This document shows positions 20,151 to 31,976 of a stretch of 64,000 bases of DNA, one piece after another. The notes beneath the pieces are model-generated. The model did no database searches, was not told the origin of the DNA, and saw only the letters and a list, made by a program, of their open reading frames with translations. Within the stretch, counting starts at the first letter, position 1. Every line of letters starts with the position of its first letter. Origin of the DNA: Beroe ovata (taxonomy: Eukaryota; Ctenophora; Nuda; Beroida; Beroidae); NCBI GenBank assembly GCA_946803715.1, contig CAMPET010000119.1:124696-188695 (forward strand), in the 5' to 3' direction. Position numbers and translations under genes: made by a program.

Positions 20151-20208
20151 GGTGTCTGAAATCTAACAATTTGAATTGGTAAATAGAAACACAGACAAAC
20201 ACCCTGCA
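20151..20208. repeat. Short element with inverted ends, also in block copy B
   Basis: Starts CAGGGTGTCTG and ends with ACACCCTG, so the termini are inverted repeats about 58 bp apart. An identical arrangement is at about 24931-24988. It may be a miniature DNA-transposon remnant; the inverted ends are short. Confidence 0.4.
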
Positions 20209-20232
20209 ATATAAACAACAAACCGCAGGTAC

Positions 20233-20424
20233 TTATTTCGGTCGGTGAGTAGTTATAACGCTGGTGGGTAAACAGTCCTTGAACTGAAGAGGCGACGTGT
20301 TGCTAAGATCGCAGAACTGTTTCAGTATCAGTATGGGGGTTGAGGGGGGAGTGCCCCCTGCTGAGTACGAGCTGATGTATTGTGCACAGCATTCCGTGAA
20401 CTCAGTCATGTACTCGTTAGGGAA
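20233..20424 (-). pseudogene. Duplicated terminal exon of WASHC5 (copy A)
   Basis: Same 192-nt length, reading frame and TAA stop as the real terminal exon at 25016-25207. The other 13 exons are not found upstream of it, where minisatellite and the N gap begin. It is an orphan exon of the duplicated block: not disabled in itself, but without a transcript context unless WASHC5 splices past copy B. Confidence 0.75.
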
Positions 20425-20584
20425 CTGTTAGAGATTGGGAACTGTTAAGAATTGGGAACTGTTAGAGATTGGGAACTGTTAGGGATTGCCATGTTAGGGA
20501 ACTGTTAGGGAACTGCAAGGGAACTGTTAGAGATTGGCATGTTAGGGAGCTGTTAGGGAACTGCTAGGGAACTGTTAGAGATTG
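20408..20584. repeat. Minisatellite of GTTAGGGAACTG-type units, running into the gap
   Basis: About a dozen imperfect units mixing GTTAGGGAACT and GTTAGAGATTGGGAACT. On the minus strand each unit contains TCTCTAACAG or TTCCCTAACAG, which resembles a 3' splice acceptor. The homologous array next to the functional exon (25199-25255) is shorter. Confidence 0.8.
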
Positions 20585-21111
20585 NNNNNNNNNNNNNNNN
20601 NNNNNNNNNNNNNNNNNNNNNNNNNNNNNNNNNNNNNNNNNNNNNNNNNNNNNNNNNNNNNNNNNNNNNNNNNNNNNNNNNNNNNNNNNNNNNNNNNNNN
20701 NNNNNNNNNNNNNNNNNNNNNNNNNNNNNNNNNNNNNNNNNNNNNNNNNNNNNNNNNNNNNNNNNNNNNNNNNNNNNNNNNNNNNNNNNNNNNNNNNNNN
20801 NNNNNNNNNNNNNNNNNNNNNNNNNNNNNNNNNNNNNNNNNNNNNNNNNNNNNNNNNNNNNNNNNNNNNNNNNNNNNNNNNNNNNNNNNNNNNNNNNNNN
20901 NNNNNNNNNNNNNNNNNNNNNNNNNNNNNNNNNNNNNNNNNNNNNNNNNNNNNNNNNNNNNNNNNNNNNNNNNNNNNNNNNNNNNNNNNNNNNNNNNNNN
21001 NNNNNNNNNNNNNNNNNNNNNNNNNNNNNNNNNNNNNNNNNNNNNNNNNNNNNNNNNNNNNNNNNNNNNNNNNNNNNNNNNNNNNNNNNNNNNNNNNNNN
21101 NNNNNNNNNNN
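20585..21111. other. Assembly gap (527 N)
   Basis: Run of N flanked on the left by a minisatellite and on the right by a different minisatellite, so the gap is probably repeat-driven and its size may be an estimate. Confidence 0.98.
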
Positions 21112-21530
21112 GGTATCACCACATCACTTGCCGGTCATCACTGCATCACCGCATCACTCGCCTGTCATCACTGCATTACTGTACTCGCCGGTCATCACCG
21201 CATCAGTCATCACTCGGTCATTACCGCATCACTTGCTGGTCTATCGGTCATCACCGCATCACTAACTGATGTCATCATATCACTTGTCATTAATCACCGA
21301 TTCCCTCGCGGACATCGCCACATCGCTAGGTCATCACTCGCCAGTCATGATGACTGCGAGTGATGTGGTGATGACTGAGTCATAACCACATCACTCGCAG
21401 ACATCACTGATCATTATGTCACTTGCAGTTGCCGGTCATCATCACAACCCTCGCCAGTCATCACTCATCACTGCATCACTCGGTCTTCACTACATCACTA
21501 GCCGGTTCACTGCATTGCTCAATGGTTAAG
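21112..21530. repeat. Minisatellite rich in CATCACTCGCCGGTCATCAC units
   Basis: Degenerate repeats of CATCACTCGC, CGGTCATCAC and CATCACCG. Around 21350 the array runs in inverted orientation (GATGACTGCGAGTGATGTGG), giving a local hairpin. Confidence 0.75.
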
Positions 21531-23440
21531 AATAAGTTATCACCGTGGTTAGAGTGCATCCTGATCCATATTTCAAAACCAGCACCTTCCTTCCAGTTCC
21601 ACATATTGCCCATACTGTTAACAATCCCTGCTAAAACACCGAGCGATATCCATATGGCATACGTCATACTGTTACTGGCTAGTTAACAATAGTTTGTCTT
21701 CACTATCAGTACCATAATCATTCAATGTCTAATTTCGAAACACTTGCGTCTTACTCATATAAAAAAAATAGTCATACAATTACATCATACTGATAGCGTG
21801 ATTTCATGCTCATAATCATAGGTTATTTGTTACAGTTTCGTCTATTCCCGATTCTTTTATTATGCCTACGATTCATATTACTTGCGTAAAAATCCTGACC
21901 GAGAAACATCAGGAAAAAATTGCAGAGTTTACGTTCCCCGTATATTCCAGCTCGGCTTGATAGAATGACAAATGTCATTGTCAGGCGTAGGCGGGTCCAA
22001 ATTGTCCTTTCTCTGCACGTTCTAAAAGTTCAATCCCTATGAGTGCAAAATGCAGATATCATTAAAACATGTAAATTTCTCGGGTTTAGCTTTGATCAAT
22101 GCCGATCCATTCTCCATTTCCCAGATATCTCACGTGAAATCGCCCTTGGACCGACATAAAGTCAGGCACGAGCTGGTTCAGACCTCCTCCTTTTCTCGGA
22201 ATTTAACCAGGATATAATTGTTTTGGGGCAGATAATTGTCTCCCCGACCTCAACAAACAGAAAAATGTCTATTTCCAGACAAATTGAAACTCAAGCTGAT
22301 TGGCTGTGACCTATGATTGGTGACCTATGATTGGCTGAAATTACACCTCGCGTCCCACTCCCAATGGCAGTAGTGACGTAGCAGACATGAGCACTCTCAC
22401 ATAGCACATTTCACTCTACTGCTCCCACAATGTAATAGAATTTTGTTTATTTAGGGAGCAGATAGCTGTCTCTTCGACAAAGAGAGGAATATATTTTCAG
22501 ACAAATTGAAACTCTGCCTTCTGATTGGTTGAAAAGGTTCACTCCCTCGGTCTTTGATTGGCGGATATGATGCGTTGTTTTACATGATACATCGCTATGA
22601 TGATGTGCGACTCGCCCACGTAGTACAGTTTGTGTTGCTANCAAGTATACGCTTCGAAATCAAAGGAGAGAACTCAGAGATGAAAACGATTCCATCCGTC
22701 GGTATGTAAAAAACCTTTTGACATTACTCTCACTTAACACGGTCAATGAGAGTATCCGGCTTTTTTGTCATGACATCCTCCATGGCACTATCCTCTGTAA
22801 TCTCTTAACACTACTTTTTTCTTGACGTCATTTTTGCTTGGCACATTTTCACTCGACACTACAGCTTTTGTCAGCAGTCCCTCTAGATAACAGTCTCCAT
22901 CGACATCAGTCCCTCTTGACTGTGACAATTGACATCACTTTCGCTTGACGCCACTCCTCCTGACATCAATTTATCTCTCGAGCCCAACCCAAGCCGTACG
23001 CGACCGGGATGGGAGCCAAGTCCCGACGTCCCGTGACTCCCAAGTTCTGAGAGAACTGCAGTGTATAGTACTTCCATTGAACTTGGTGGAGGTTTCTATG
23101 ACACCATTGCTCCTGACATCACTCTCTCTCTCTTGGCACTTCTCCACATGATCTTGACACCACATTCCCGGACACAAATTTTCTCGACACAGTGTTTCTT
23201 GACACCACTTCACCAGACACAACTCTTCTCGAGACAGTTCCCTTTGACATGTACTTTCCATGACGATGAAATTTTTGACTATGGTCGTAGTCAACATTCC
23301 TTTTCGGTTATTTTCCATGCTATGCGTGATCATGTACGAAGAAAAACAAAAACGAAGAAAATTGTAAACGATATTTTGATCGTAAATTCCCGTCGTATTC
23401 ACTATTTATACTTTACCACGTCCCATCGACGGGTTTTCTA
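21531..23440. other. Unannotated region with degenerate repeats
   Basis: No supported gene. The minus-strand frame at 21476-21667 has a hydrophobic start (AIWISLGVLAGIV) but no recognisable family or clear splice context. From about 22790 to 23260 the plus strand is built of degenerate units of the type TCTTGACACCACT/TCCTGACATCACT. A single N lies at 22641. Confidence 0.4.
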
Positions 23441-23521
23441 GTATCAATATAATATACTTCCTTCAATATAAAATCGATGATGGTATGACAGAAAAATTGT
23501 ACTTCAAAAAACTAGATAAAC

Positions 23522-23707
23522 CTGTGAATCAATTTGTTGATCAAGTTCATATTCTTTGTAGGGCTCTCCAGTCTCTGGATACCAAACATATATCTTGTTA
23601 TCAAGACCTGCAGCAGCTAGAAGAGCTGTTGGGAACTTCATCTCTTGATCTGGGCTTGTATCAAGTTTTCTGTTATAGACAGAGCCAAGTTCTCTCAAGT
23701 TGCGCAT
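23522..23707 (-). CDS. Second copy of LST8 exon 1 (possible alternative first exon)
   Basis: 186 nt with the same ATG, frame and CACAG|GT donor as LST8 exon 1, differing by one residue seen (TNPD becomes TSPD). No copy of LST8 exons 2-3 follows before the gap. It could splice over copy A to the acceptor at 18810, or be an unused duplicate. Confidence 0.6.
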
Positions 23708-23769
23708 TCTATTTCAATGTCACTATCTTTTGACATATGCTAAGACAGAGAATCAAGATTTGAGTGTAT

Positions 23770-24012
23770 TTATTGATTTATGCAGTCAGCTTTATTAAAG
23801 GCTTCATAGCTATCACCAGACAATGATATCAGGTTTATTCTGTCAATTAACATCATCTTGTATCGGTCCATGTAAACCATTTTTTGTAAATGATAGACCC
23901 TGTCAATAATATCATTCATAGTAGATGGTGGATAGGAGACATCTGGCAAATCTAAAATCCACTCATGTTCCTTGTGCTTACCAGATGCTAAATTCTCATG
24001 TTGCAGGCCACC
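23770..24012 (-). CDS. Orphan terminal exon of an unrecognised gene
   Basis: After the acceptor GATTTTCAG|GGTGGC the frame is open for 80 codons and ends in TAA, only 62 bp upstream of the copy-B LST8 ATG. The peptide looks coding (EHEWILDLPDVSYPPSTMN, then YHLQKMVYMDRYKMMLIDR), acidic then basic, with no match I can name. An in-frame TAA lies four codons upstream of the acceptor and there is no early ATG, so it must be spliced. The equivalent in block copy A (about 19180-19310) lacks the first half and has a frame-breaking insertion. An upstream partner exon was not found; an alternative WASHC5 3' exon is one possibility. Confidence 0.4.
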   Translation of the reverse strand, partial: GGLQHENLASGKHKEHEWILDLPDVSYPPSTMNDIIDRVYHLQKMVYMDRYKMMLIDRINLISLSGDSYEAFNKADCINQ

Positions 24013-24159
24013 CTGAAAATCTTGCCAGTGCTGCTGTTATTACAGGAAGTTATCCATTGATTTATTTGTTCCTATTTCAGTCCCGGCCCTATTTCTCGTG
24101 TGCGAATCATAAGGATAAATATATTCTTTATCAGATTTTATCTGACTTCTGTTCGAAAA

Positions 24160-24660
24160 AGGCGCGCGTGAAAAGAAGCTGACTTGAAGAAGACACATAA
24201 TACTTCGCGCGCGCTGCAAGTCTCCATGGTTTTACCGCGTGATTTGGTTGTCGCGGTCGCGATGATCATTGCCCTTGGCAGCTTGTTGAGAATTTAATAA
24301 TTGCGCGCGCGCACCGCCGCCCCGGCCCCCGGCAAATTATTTCATTCTCTGTCATGTTGCCATGCCTGTTTGGCGATGCTAGACCATAGACCGCTGATGC
24401 AAACGGTCTGAGAATAAGTTTGCGCCGCGCGCGCGCGAAACGAAATTCTCGACAGGGTCTATCATCGATCGACACGACAACCGACGTCGCGTTCGCGTTG
24501 CGTTTCGGAAAACTGAAAAGGCCATGATTGGCCAATGGCCAAGGCAACGTTTTAATTTCATTTGCACATTGCCTGGCGATGCTAGGCCCAGCTAGAGCTT
24601 CGAGTACTAGTAGCTGACACGAGCTGCGAAGCGCAATGAAATTCTCGACAGGGGCTATCA
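24160..24660. repeat. CpG-rich dispersed repeat (member 2)
   Basis: Shares the TTTGCGCCGCGCGCGCG, CGAAATTCTCGACAGGG and GCCTGGCGATGCTAG modules with 19381-19860, in a different order and with deletions. Confidence 0.7.
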
Positions 24661-25015
24661 TCGACAGCCAATTTGCACGTAATATTTCAATTTCAAATTA
24701 AGTGTCTGAAATTAAATTAGACTTGGCCATACAATTACATTTACATTGTCAAAAATCATTGCATGATCACAAATATAAACTTTGTTTAGTTATAGTCTAT
24801 AAAAACATGGCGTAATTCAATGAATTACTAATTCATCAATGATCAACATTGCGTCTGCGTTAGTGCATTCTTATTCCAATATGAATAATTCGTTAATTTG
24901 TAAGTTAATTTTGTAACATTTACAAGAATACAGGGTGTCTGAAATCTAACAATTTGAATTGGTGAATAGAAACACAGACAAACACCCTGCAATATAAACA
25001 ACAAACCACAGGCAC

Positions 25016-28000
25016 TTATTTCGGTCGGTGAGTAGTAATAACGCTGGTGGGTAAACAGTCCTTGAACTGAAGGGGCGACGTGTTGCTAAGATCGCAGAAC
25101 TGTTTCAGCATCAGTATGGGGGTTGAGGGGGGAGTGCCCCCTGCTGAGTACGAGCTGATGTATTGTGCACAGCATTCCGTGAACTCAGTCATGTACTCGT
25201 TAGGGAACTGTTAGAGATGGGCATGTTAGGGAACTGTTAGGGAACTGCTAGAGATTGCGACAATTATCAGAACTCCGTGTGATATAAACAAGGCCCTGAG
25301 TCGGACTTTAGCTTTATTACCTGTTTGAGAATAGTGGAGAGCCCAACGTTGAAAACCATGGGGTCGATGGGGTCAGCAACCCTGCGGACTGGGGTGAGCA
25401 GGTCGCAGGAAGGGGTGTACTGGAGTTTGGGAACTTGACTATGGAGATGGAGGAACAACAGCATGGGCAACATTGGGATATCCTGCGAAGAGAGGTAGAT
25501 CACATGGCACGTGGTGCAACATGGCATGTTCGTGTTTATCGTGCACATGTGTACTGTGTTGAACGTGTAATCTTTGTGCACTGTGCACCTTACCTTGAAA
25601 GTGCAGTAAACTTGTAGTAGGGGCTGCGTGAGTCCACACGCAGTAAGATAGGGCGTGATCTCGAATAGCGAGTCGGTGGGGGTCACGAGGTCACGTGTGT
25701 AGTGTGACGTCATGTTGGCAACCAGGGTATTGTTGAGAGTCTCTATGGCACAGACTAACTGCTTGCTCTCAAACTTTGCCATACTGTGAAGTGTCAGACT
25801 GATCTGCTGTCTGTAAAAGTAGGGAGAGACACGTGTAAGAGAGACACGTGTAAGAGAGACACGTGTAAGAACAGCAGATAACAAGCAGTGTGAAATTACT
25901 CATTTGTCGACCAGGAATTATAGTGGAAATTACCTGATGATCTGTATCTGTCCCACTCTTTGAATGAATGGTGCTAGCGGGGCACTGAACTTGGCAAACT
26001 TTGTAATTAGGGGCTGGTAAAACTTGGCAGCATTCTCCACTATCTTGGTATGTGGATGAAGTGCCCTCATCGCAGCCTGTATTTGCCCCATCATTGCCTT
26101 ATCGGAGAGAATTATCTTGGTTGCTAGCTTTGTAAACCGCTGTAGCTCAGTAACAATCATGAAACAGTAGAGTCGGTCTAGTCCCTGGAGCCCGAATGGT
26201 TCTAAAGCGTTGGTTATTTTCCCGAATATGGTGCTACTGAGGACCTCCTCGTTTGTCTTCATATCGTACCAAGTTTTGGTGGTTTCCACGTATATAGCCA
26301 GGGTGGGGTTAGTGATGTGGAGTAGCTGCCGAGCGAGTCGTCCTATGAAAGTCTGACTCTCGTCAACCGGAGCGAACCTCGGGATGGGAATGTGCTGCGA
26401 CTGATACAGACTCTGCCAGTCAAACACCTTCTGGCGGAGGAATGTGTTGCATTCCTGCTCAACATTGTAATTGATTATCCTCATCACCTCCTCCTGCCAC
26501 ATCTTCAGCCCGAATATGTTGAGGTAGTCCTGGATGTACTCAAACGCACGACGGAAACCGTCAATTTTGGAGGACAATCCGAGTAAAACCTGCGATAAAT
26601 CGTTACTAACCCCCTTCTGGTTGAAAACCAATGTATTGTGGAACGCCTTTGCTACCCGGGTAACAAGCTCCTTCCGAATACCATCTTCTAGAAGTTTCTT
26701 CGGATCTATCTTGATCACTCCCACCAGTGTTGATTTCATCATGAGCATGCCGTCAGTGAAAACCGATATGGCATTGGTTAACTTGGCGATCTTGTATCTC
26801 TCATCCAACTGAGCATAGTCCTTGAGTTTATCCTTGTCGAGGCGTGTCGGCACCTCCGCCATGTCATGGGTCAGGACCTTCACGATTTCCTCGAGAAGGG
26901 AGAACATGGATTGTGGGATAATCTGCAGCACTTTCCTCACGTACGATACCAGTTCCCGACTGTAGCACTCGCTGACTGATTTGAAATCCGCCGTGCCCGC
27001 TTCTCCGATACGAACTAGCGGCAGGTCCAGTGCCGAGCCTAGTTTTAGGAAGGTAGCGCGTAGTTTTTTCACCAAACCAGGGTCCTTCTTGATAAGGGTC
27101 TGCATAAACTTTGTGTAGTTGTCGATGATGTACCACGCATACGATAGGTCGCCGATAATCTGTATCTGTATCAGGACTTCTTCCTTCACGTTTATAGTCC
27201 TTATCATCTGATCGGGAGATGCCGTTACTACTTGTCATAGCTCTCTATGATATGGTGAAATATTCCCCCTCTCTCTCCCTCTCCCTAACTTGACACTCCT
27301 CCTGACATCACCTGACGAGATATCACCTGATGAAGATAGGACCGTGTATCAGTCAGGAACTGTCTGATCTGCCAGTTACTTTCCAGTTGGTGGAACTCCT
27401 GCACCTCCTCTATTGCTTGTATCAGTTGTGCTAGTTTCCTACCAGCCATTGTGTGGTCGTTGTAGTCGATATCAGATGTTTGTTTAGCTATCTCCCTAAA
27501 CCACGCCTAAACATGAGAATATTCCAAATTCTATTATAAGATGAGCAGCACATCGAATTCAGTGACACAACTATCATTTAAAATTGCCCAATTATACCTG
27601 GAGATTATCGTTCTTGCTGACTCTAGCTAGAGGTTTTGAGCCACTAAACACATCGGCTAGCTCTAGCAAGCGCTCCTCAGTCTCCTTCTGACACGATTTC
27701 CACTTGTCTGCCTTCTTTTCGAGGAGAGCTTTGAACATGTCCTTGAGGACAAGTTCCAATTGTGCAGTGTTGAGAAGAAGCGCAACAACTTGTTTCAGTT
27801 GTGTCTGAAATAAAAATTTCATAATGAATAGTTCAAGACGGGTTCACTCAACACTGCTTATGATTATCGGAACATCATAAGTCAGCTGTTCACTCACGTT
27901 ATGCGACATAACAGTATCGTGTAGCTGTTTGCACTTCTTGTGATTTGGCGGTGTAGCAGTGTGTAGCATCATCCATCGCAGTGTACAGTTACACTCCCGC

Positions 28001-30583
28001 AGGAATGTCATGAGTTTCGGCACGTGGTCAAGCACGTAATCCTCCACCAGAACGCCCTCTTGGAGCAGTTTCAGTGCGCGTTCGCACAGCCGTGGTATGT
28101 TGTCCACGTGCTTCCGGGAAACGCCGCGCACTGTCTCAAACGTGTTGTTGAGTGCTGTACGCGCGGCCCTGAAACTCTCCCACTCCACCACTAAATTCAC
28201 TGTTAATCCTGAAATAAGATGATGTAAAGAGCTGGTTGCTGAATCACTCACTGTTAATTAGAGTGGCGGAATGATGACACGCTCTACTCACCCATGTAAA
28301 CATTGAGGACCCAGTTATCAGGAAAGTGCTTATCCACAACCTCCCTCATGACCGCCTGCTCATTATGCAGGATATCAGGCTTGAAGAAGAGAATCACATA
28401 CAGCATGCTCGCTTGAGTGGAAAGTGCTACTGATCTGTGCTCCGGTAAAGGGTAATTCGACATCTGGTTGTATACATCGTCGGACCTGTAACAGAACTAA
28501 CTGTGACTGAAGTCAATAAGCATCCTGCAACCATAACTCAATTCATTGGTCCAGTGTTATCATAATTCTGCTTCCAACTCCCAAACTCACATGTTAGATT
28601 AATTCATGAATTCTACAATTGCGCGCGAAGAACGATCGTGAGAATACTCAAGTCGTTTGGCGTTCGCGCGCGAGTTCTCATGGGCGCTCCAAAAGCTTGC
28701 GTTACACAGGAAGTTGAATTCACCTGCACAACATCAACGAATCGCCAAACAACTGTATTGTCACTTATCAGAATTATCATAGTATGGCATGCTGAGCATG
28801 GATACCGATTGATGCCTTAATGAAACACGACAACCCCAAAATTCCATATGCCATCGATTCAGCGTCCAAAAACAGTCAGGAATCAAACGTATTAATTTCG
28901 TTAAAATCCAGCAGAATTATATTTCGTCATTTTGTCCGTCATGGGTTTGGATAAAATGGAAAAACAAGTCTCAAACACTTGGAGTCAGTATGGCAGATAA
29001 TTGGTTTCTGTTGCGAGTCATGGAAAGATGTGCACTGGCTTGTTTTGACCGTAGATTACGAATCCGAATGAATTTTTGACGAGAATTTGGTGAAATGTAG
29101 GACCGAGGTGTGTGTAATATTCGGGGATTGTTATATCCGGGGTGTGTAATATTCGGGGTGTGTAATATCCGGGGTGTGTAATATCCGAAGTGTGCAGAGA
29201 GATGTGTACCTGGCCTATTTCTAACCGCAGATTTCTAATCTGAAGGAATTTTTGGCCTATCTTCGCGACAGAGCGGTGAAAGGAAGGACCAAACACTAAT
29301 GCCATCTAGATGTCGGATAACTTATGAATATGACTAACTATGTGATGTATGAACCATGAATCAGTGTATGAACCCTGCATCATAAAACTACCTCAGTCGA
29401 CCAAGAGCCATGCTGATAAAGTCCTGCTCTATTGGAACCCGGGAGAAATAACTGACTGGGTAATTCTGGGGCCGCTTTGCTGCAGAAATACCAGTGCTCC
29501 TAAGGAGCTTGCAAACATCGTCAATATGAGAATCAACTGCAGCTTTGTTTGCATTGTACCTGAAGCATAATGTGGCTAGAACCGAGCAATTGGTAAGTAC
29601 TCAGAATTTTCCCGGTTCGATGATCCTGGTGTTTGATGCAAACATCAATACAACATTATCATGTTCAGAGTGTTATACCTGTGGTAGGCAACAAGTATCC
29701 GTTCACGAATTGTACCATCGTACTTCATATCAATGACGAGTAACATTACACCATAGAGATAAAGACTCTCGCACAACAACTGAGGATTGTGTTAACAGGA
29801 GACTAAGAGGGCAGCAAATTTCATGTTCAATTCGAGACAATCACAGTGTGTCATTGAGAGAAACTTACCTGCTTCCCCTCGGTGTCCATCAGAACAGTTT
29901 CAAGCGACTGCTGTATGTATATTCCTTCACTTAGTTCTTCAACAAATCTGTGCAAGGCACGGATATTTGCAAATGTACAGACCCAGCAATCAGCATATTG
30001 TAAAAATCATAAGTTTTTTCGCCAAACATGATTTTATACAATGGCAATACCTGTTGATATCACATATATACTTGTAGACACTTTCAAAGACCTTATAGAA
30101 TCTCTTCAACAAACTCAAATGATTCTCTCGAAATTCTTCGTCCCTGTCCTGATTGAAGATTGATTCTGTGCTTTCATTCAATAGCATGGAGATACATAAA
30201 CTGCCTAAATATCTAATCTACCCTGCATTATAAAGAACAATTATGTAGCAATTCTATAACCAACCTGCAGATCCCCACTGGCATCAAGTTTGGCATTAAA
30301 AGCTTCAACAGATGTGAAGTAAGAGAAGTCTGATAGCAGCATCCCATATCTGAGTGAAACATTTTTTTTCTTGGCTCCATACAACTTAGGCATTACGGAT
30401 TACCTAAGAACTTCAAAATATTCCATTCTCTCACCTATCAATATCATTCTTGTTGTTGAGGTAGAACACAGCAGGAATATTTCCAGCTAGTCTAAGAAGT
30501 TCTGCTATGATAGCACTCCCTCTGGCTACAATATGCAGTAATGTTTGTCCACATGCATTGTTATCAGCAGTGAAGGAGCTCAT
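25016..30583 (-). CDS. WASHC5: WASHC5 / strumpellin, WASH complex subunit 5
   Basis: Fourteen exons, all GT-AG and all in phase: 30583-30435, 30349-30265, 30148-30051, 29947-29869, 29779-29679, 29559-29392, 28485-28292, 28208-27898, 27804-27598, 27506-27327, 27207-25934, 25810-25594, 25482-25321 and 25207-25016. They encode 1138 aa; human strumpellin is 1159 aa. Conserved stretches run the whole length: [46 protein letters not shown]...[86 protein letters not shown]. Strumpellin is the large helical scaffold of the WASH complex, which activates Arp2/3 on endosomes. Exon 11 (1274 nt) fuses many vertebrate exons. The C-terminal 63 residues are the least conserved part and their exon is duplicated at 20233-20424. 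Confidence 0.95.
25199..25255. repeat. Short splice-acceptor minisatellite at WASHC5 last exon
   Basis: Three or four GTTAGGGAACTG units overlap the 3' splice site of the terminal WASHC5 exon. The acceptor used in my model (TCTCTAACAG|TTCCC) is one of the repeat units, and neighbouring units offer near-identical acceptors. Confidence 0.65.
25834..25880. repeat. Tandem repeat, about 15-bp unit x3
   Basis: Three copies of AGAGACACGTGTAAG in the WASHC5 intron just upstream of exon 12. Confidence 0.85.
29103..29205. repeat. Short tandem repeat in a WASHC5 intron
   Basis: Units of the form GGTGTGTAATATTCGGG and GGTGTGTAATATCCGGG, four to five copies, inside the largest WASHC5 intron (28486-29391). 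The rest of this intron shows no coding exon. Confidence 0.75.
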
Positions 30584-31976
30584 AGTGATGGCGAAATGAT
30601 TTTCAATATAACATCAAATACTTCCTATAAGAATAATTTTTGAGAAATGCAAAATACGATCAGAATCTGACAATTCAAAGATCATCAACAGCATTAATAC
30701 CTAATGTGTTTAAATAATCAAATCAACAGCAGCTTCACTGATTAAGCTCTACAGTCTGCAGCTCATGAGCTCAAAAGCAGAGTCAATCACTCAGTCATTC
30801 CCTCTGTATATTTTATAAATATACAAAATTTTAAATTAAACGTTTCAATTCAGAAAGTTTGCGTCGATTATGTGCTGCGCGCGTCATATGACATTGTACT
30901 GTTTCTATTTTCAAAATCATGTGTAATTTCTGAGTAAATTTTCAATAATTACAATTTAAAGAATTGATTGAAAAATCAGTGATTGATTTGTCGATCAATG
31001 ATAGACCCTGTTGCGAATTTCGTTTTGCGCGCGCGCGGCGCAAACTTATTCTCAAACAGCATCAGCGGACAGCGCGGTTTAGCATCGCCAGACAATGATT
31101 GATATGCACACGTTGCATTTATGAGCAAATGCAAAACTGAAGTATTCAAAATCAACCTTGCAAAATTGACGACATGTGAATAATTTTTTCTCTTCTCTCA
31201 ATCATTAATGTATATTCAAATCAATACTCAGGAGTTCCTCAAATGCACAATAAATTAAATTCATTTTCATTGTGTCTGAAAACGTGAATGTCAACAACCT
31301 AACACCATAAACTTGATTCAGCATTCTGTAAGATCAGAACCACATCAAATCATTAGCGGTTAGAATAATAACACTTGAAACCATCTCCTCTGTAATTTAT
31401 ATGATATAAGTTCAGAATGCATGAATCATTTTTTTAGCTTCATCATGACATAGGATGTCTATGATTAATTTGATTACTAGGAAAGTGAAGGCAACAATGT
31501 ATATAGCAACATGATGGAAGTAATGCAAGTTCATGTTGAAAATGAAGCAATCCCAAGTCCCACTTTCAAAGGTAAGGATCAGCTGTATGAATTGACCACG
31601 AGCACAGATAGTTAGTTTGATTTTGAGTTGTACTTTATCAAAAACAATACTAGACAGGGGCTTCACCAAAAGATCATAATGTATTAAGTGTTAACAGATT
31701 TGAAGACTGATTCTAATGAAGGTGGGAACCCAGAGGGTCACAGCCCTACTGAGGAACCAATCAGAGAGAGGGGATCAACAATTACAAAGAAAATACCACT
31801 TTCAGAATTTGCAACACTTCAGGTTATTCAAACTCTTAATTCGCTGTCGGATTATCACCAACAGTTTTGCTATCCAAATTATCTTCTGATTCCTGTCAGG
31901 GTATTCTTGCTCACCAAGTTGATGAAGGAGCACCCTGTCTGAAATGTGGACCTGGAATCTGTGATGGGCTGGATCT
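30584..31976. other. Intergenic region upstream of WASHC5
   Basis: A/T-rich. It contains the presumed WASHC5 promoter next to 30584 and a member of the CpG-rich repeat at 31005-31125. An 84-codon plus-strand frame at 31688-31942 has unremarkable composition and no recognised motif, so I do not call it a gene. Confidence 0.5.
31005..31125 (-). repeat. CpG-rich dispersed repeat (member 3, inverted)
   Basis: Reverse complement of the module at 19590-19680: ATAGACCCTGTTGCGAATTTCG, GCGCGCGCGGCGCAAACTT and the GCACACGTTGC end are all recognisable. Confidence 0.7.

Larger units (their letters stand above)
18851..20580. repeat. Duplicated block, copy A (LST8 exon 1 to WASHC5 last exon)
   Basis: A direct repeat of 23441-25250. 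It starts inside LST8 intron 1 and includes exon 1, a CpG-rich segment, a copy of the WASHC5 terminal exon and the start of a minisatellite that runs into the N gap. Similarity is high in the exons. The CpG-rich middle is rearranged, and copy A lacks about 190 bp present in copy B (around 23890-24080). Confidence 0.85.
23441..25250. repeat. Duplicated block, copy B (LST8 exon 1 to WASHC5 last exon)
   Basis: Partner of 18851-20580 in the same orientation. It contains a second LST8 exon 1, an open orphan exon, the CpG-rich repeat, and the terminal exon that continues the complete WASHC5 gene. The intact WASHC5 and the intact orphan exon suggest copy B is nearer the ancestral arrangement on this side. 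Confidence 0.85.

Noticed and set aside
20553-21265. Frames made of X residues
   Set aside because: They are translations of the N gap.
31688-31942. 84-codon plus-strand frame downstream of the GPCR
   Set aside because: No recognisable motif, A/T-rich surroundings and no splice partner.
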